A DNA stretch of 14,100 bases from Dehalococcoidia bacterium (lineage in GTDB: Bacteria; Chloroflexota; Dehalococcoidia; Lucifugimonadales; JAGWBF01), in NCBI GenBank assembly GCA_021296015.1, contig JAGWBG010000068.1:1-14100 (forward strand). The letters run 5' to 3'. The notes beneath the pieces are model-generated. The model was not told where the DNA came from. It saw only the letters and a list, made by a program, of their open reading frames with translations, and searched no databases. A program made the translations under genes and the position numbers. Each line of letters starts with the position of its first letter. The first letter of the stretch is position 1. This document shows positions 13,213 to 14,100 of the stretch, one piece after another.

Positions 13213-13875
13213 TTATTCGCCTGCTGTCTTCCCGGCGATTTTTTCCTCCAGCAATGACTCGTAATCGTAGAGTACGGCTGAGGCCACGGTAGCTACCACG
13301 TCCGGCAGGTCCAACTCCCGGTGAACGCCCTGTTTGAAGGCGAGCCACCGGTACTCCATCTCCATCTGTGGCTCCACCACGCCCTCGACCTCGATTGCCT
13401 CTCCGGCTTTGAAGTTTAGCTCGCAAGCCTGTAGGACGCGGGGGTTCTTGGGGTTCCACAAAGGAATGCCGTACTTGCGGGCTATAATTGGGCGGTGACT
13501 GTAGATTGAGCAGGCGTCGTCTTCCAGCGCCGGGCAGGGGATGTATCTCTTGCCGACGGACTTGTCCAGCGCCGCGCTTACGGACTTGCCGTGCTCTTCG
13601 ATGCTCTGAGCGGCATCAAATTCTGGCCCCATCAACTCTGTCAAATAGTCGTGAGCTTTCCGGCGCATACCCTCCTGGACATCGGGTGGAAGCCCTTTGA
13701 CGGCCCTGGATATGTAGGCTGCCTCAATGGCACTGATGGGAAAGAGCTGGCTGCAGCAGCTACTGCATCCCTTGCGGCACTGCATCCGGTCTATGAATAT
13801 GTTGCTGACACGGTTGAACTCCCGGTCCACCTCCGCCAGCAGGCCCTCGTAGAGTTGGTAAATGCTTGAGAGCAT
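13213..13875 (-). CDS. YkgJ-family cysteine cluster protein
   Basis: A 220-residue protein of the YkgJ type (putative zinc- or iron-chelating cysteine cluster). The start is the ATG at 13875-13873, with AGGAG nine bases upstream and consistent with a promoter whose start is near 13912; the frame is open to 13995, but that part lies upstream of the promoter. The cysteine core is C33-x3-C37-x2-C40-C41 (QCRKGCSSCC), then C114 (IPCPAL) and C122 (DACSIYSHRPIIARKYG), with C151 further on. In most relatives the RPxxCR motif has a Cys; here it is Ala (RPIIARKYG). The biochemical role of the family is unsettled; metal binding is the accepted inference. It probably stands alone as a single gene. Confidence 0.8.
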   Translation of the reverse strand: MLSSIYQLYEGLLAEVDREFNRVSNIFIDRMQCRKGCSSCCSQLFPISAIEAAYISRAVKGLPPDVQEGMRRKAHDYLTELMGPEFDAAQSIEEHGKSVSAALDKSVGKRYIPCPALEDDACSIYSHRPIIARKYGIPLWNPKNPRVLQACELNFKAGEAIEVEGVVEPQMEMEYRWLAFKQGVHRELDLPDVVATVASAVLYDYESLLEEKIAGKTAGE

Positions 13876-13918
13876 ACCGCCCTTCTCCTGTATTACCGTG
13901 TGTGTATGGTGCAGGCCC

Positions 13919-13947
13919 ATGCTAGCATGGGGGCGGTAGGGTGTCAA
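13919..13947 (-). promoter_or_regulatory. Promoter of the YkgJ-family gene (divergent, left-firing)
   Basis: On the minus strand TTGACA (13947-13942), 17 nt, TAGCAT (13924-13919). Transcription would begin near 13912, about 37 nt before the ATG at 13875. The -35 is perfect and lies inside one arm of the inverted repeat at 13940-13965. Confidence 0.55.
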
Positions 13948-13965
13948 TTTGCGCTGATTGACACC
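13940..13965. promoter_or_regulatory. 9-bp inverted repeat linking two divergent -35 boxes
   Basis: GGTGTCAAT (13940-13948) and ATTGACACC (13957-13965) are exact inverted copies with an 8-nt spacer. Each arm contains a TTGACA -35 box, one for each strand. A repressor or activator bound here would touch both promoters. Confidence 0.6.
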
Positions 13966-13986
13966 CCCATTGGGGCAGTATATATT
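13958..13986 (+). promoter_or_regulatory. Sigma70-type promoter firing toward the right edge
   Basis: TTGACA (13958-13963), 17 nt, TATATT (13981-13986). The start would be near 13993. It faces away from the YkgJ-family gene and probably serves a gene that begins at the right end of the window. Confidence 0.6.
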
Positions 13987-14013
13987 AGGCATCAATTGAG
14001 ACGGGGAGGAGAC

Positions 14014-14027
14014 CGTCTGATCAGACG
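14014..14027. promoter_or_regulatory. 14-bp perfect palindrome downstream of the right-firing promoter
   Basis: CGTCTGATCAGACG reads identically on both strands and lies about 20 nt after the predicted start. The position suits an operator for a dimeric regulator. A leader hairpin is unlikely because there is no loop. Confidence 0.45.
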
Positions 14028-14055
14028 TCGAAAGGGGGAACCTCCGGTTAATACT

Positions 14056-14100
14056 ATGGGAGTAAAGGGAATGAGGTTCGGAGCCAGGCCGTTGCGCTCG
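14056..14100 (+). CDS. Possible start of a gene running off the right edge
   Basis: From ATG 14056 (or ATG 14071 in the same frame) the frame is open to the window end, 15 codons reading MGVKGMRFGARPLRS. A promoter lies upstream at 13958-13986. Ribosome binding sites are weak for both starts, and 15 residues cannot identify a family, so this is tentative. Confidence 0.3.
   Translation, partial: MGVKGMRFGARPLRS

Noticed and set aside
13876..13995. Upstream extension of the YkgJ-family protein to 13995
   Set aside because: It would place the start codon upstream of the predicted promoter, and the added residues are not family-like; AGGAG marks 13875.

Overview
The window reads like a chromosomal stretch of a GC-rich, free-living bacterium with a catabolic, oxidoreductase-rich gene set. 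The content includes a flavin-dependent luciferase-like monooxygenase, paired class III CoA-transferases, a reductive-dehalogenase-like iron-sulfur protein, an SMP-30 lactonase, a dienelactone hydrolase and an amidase. Together with plant-type LRR lipoproteins, an ECF sigma/RskA pair and dispersed small inverted-repeat elements, this fits an uncultured Chloroflexota lineage (Dehalococcoidia or SAR202-like). That placement is inference from gene content; there is no rRNA or other phylogenetic marker here.

Layout. The left edge (1-123, minus) holds the N-terminus of a luciferase-like monooxygenase with its own sigma70-type promoter. A gene-poor stretch of about 870 bases follows, full of hairpins and degenerate repeats, ending in a probable terminator for the next minus-strand unit. 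That unit is a 63-residue acidic protein followed by the iron-sulfur protein (2710 to 998). A 270-bp MITE-like element then separates it from a plus-strand cluster at 3133-7736: two class III CoA-transferases, a 91-residue protein of unknown function, and a lipoprotein with plant-type leucine-rich repeats. The LRR gene has been split by a nonsense codon plus a 34-nt deletion. A second, shorter copy of the MITE-like element (7745-7902), flanked by a direct repeat, sits right after the LRR gene. A perfect consensus promoter (TTGACA-N17-TATAAT) then leads into a two-gene lactonase/dienelactone-hydrolase operon (8030-9653), which meets an amidase (9665-11083) tail to tail. The right third holds an ECF sigma factor with its membrane anti-sigma factor (12815 to 11418, minus) and a YkgJ-type cysteine-cluster protein (13875 to 13213, minus). 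That last gene is read from one side of a divergent promoter region; the other side fires toward the right edge.

How the genes may work together. The CoA-transferase pair could activate carboxylic acids as CoA thioesters. The lactonase/hydrolase pair could open lactone intermediates, and the amidase and monooxygenase could attack other organic substrates. No specific pathway can be named from the sequence alone. The sigma/anti-sigma pair is an envelope- or redox-type signalling module whose targets cannot be seen here. The most unusual material is the decayed, internally duplicated LRR lipoprotein, the two related MITE-like copies, the predicted leaderless CoA-transferase mRNA, and the palindrome-rich divergent promoter near the right end.
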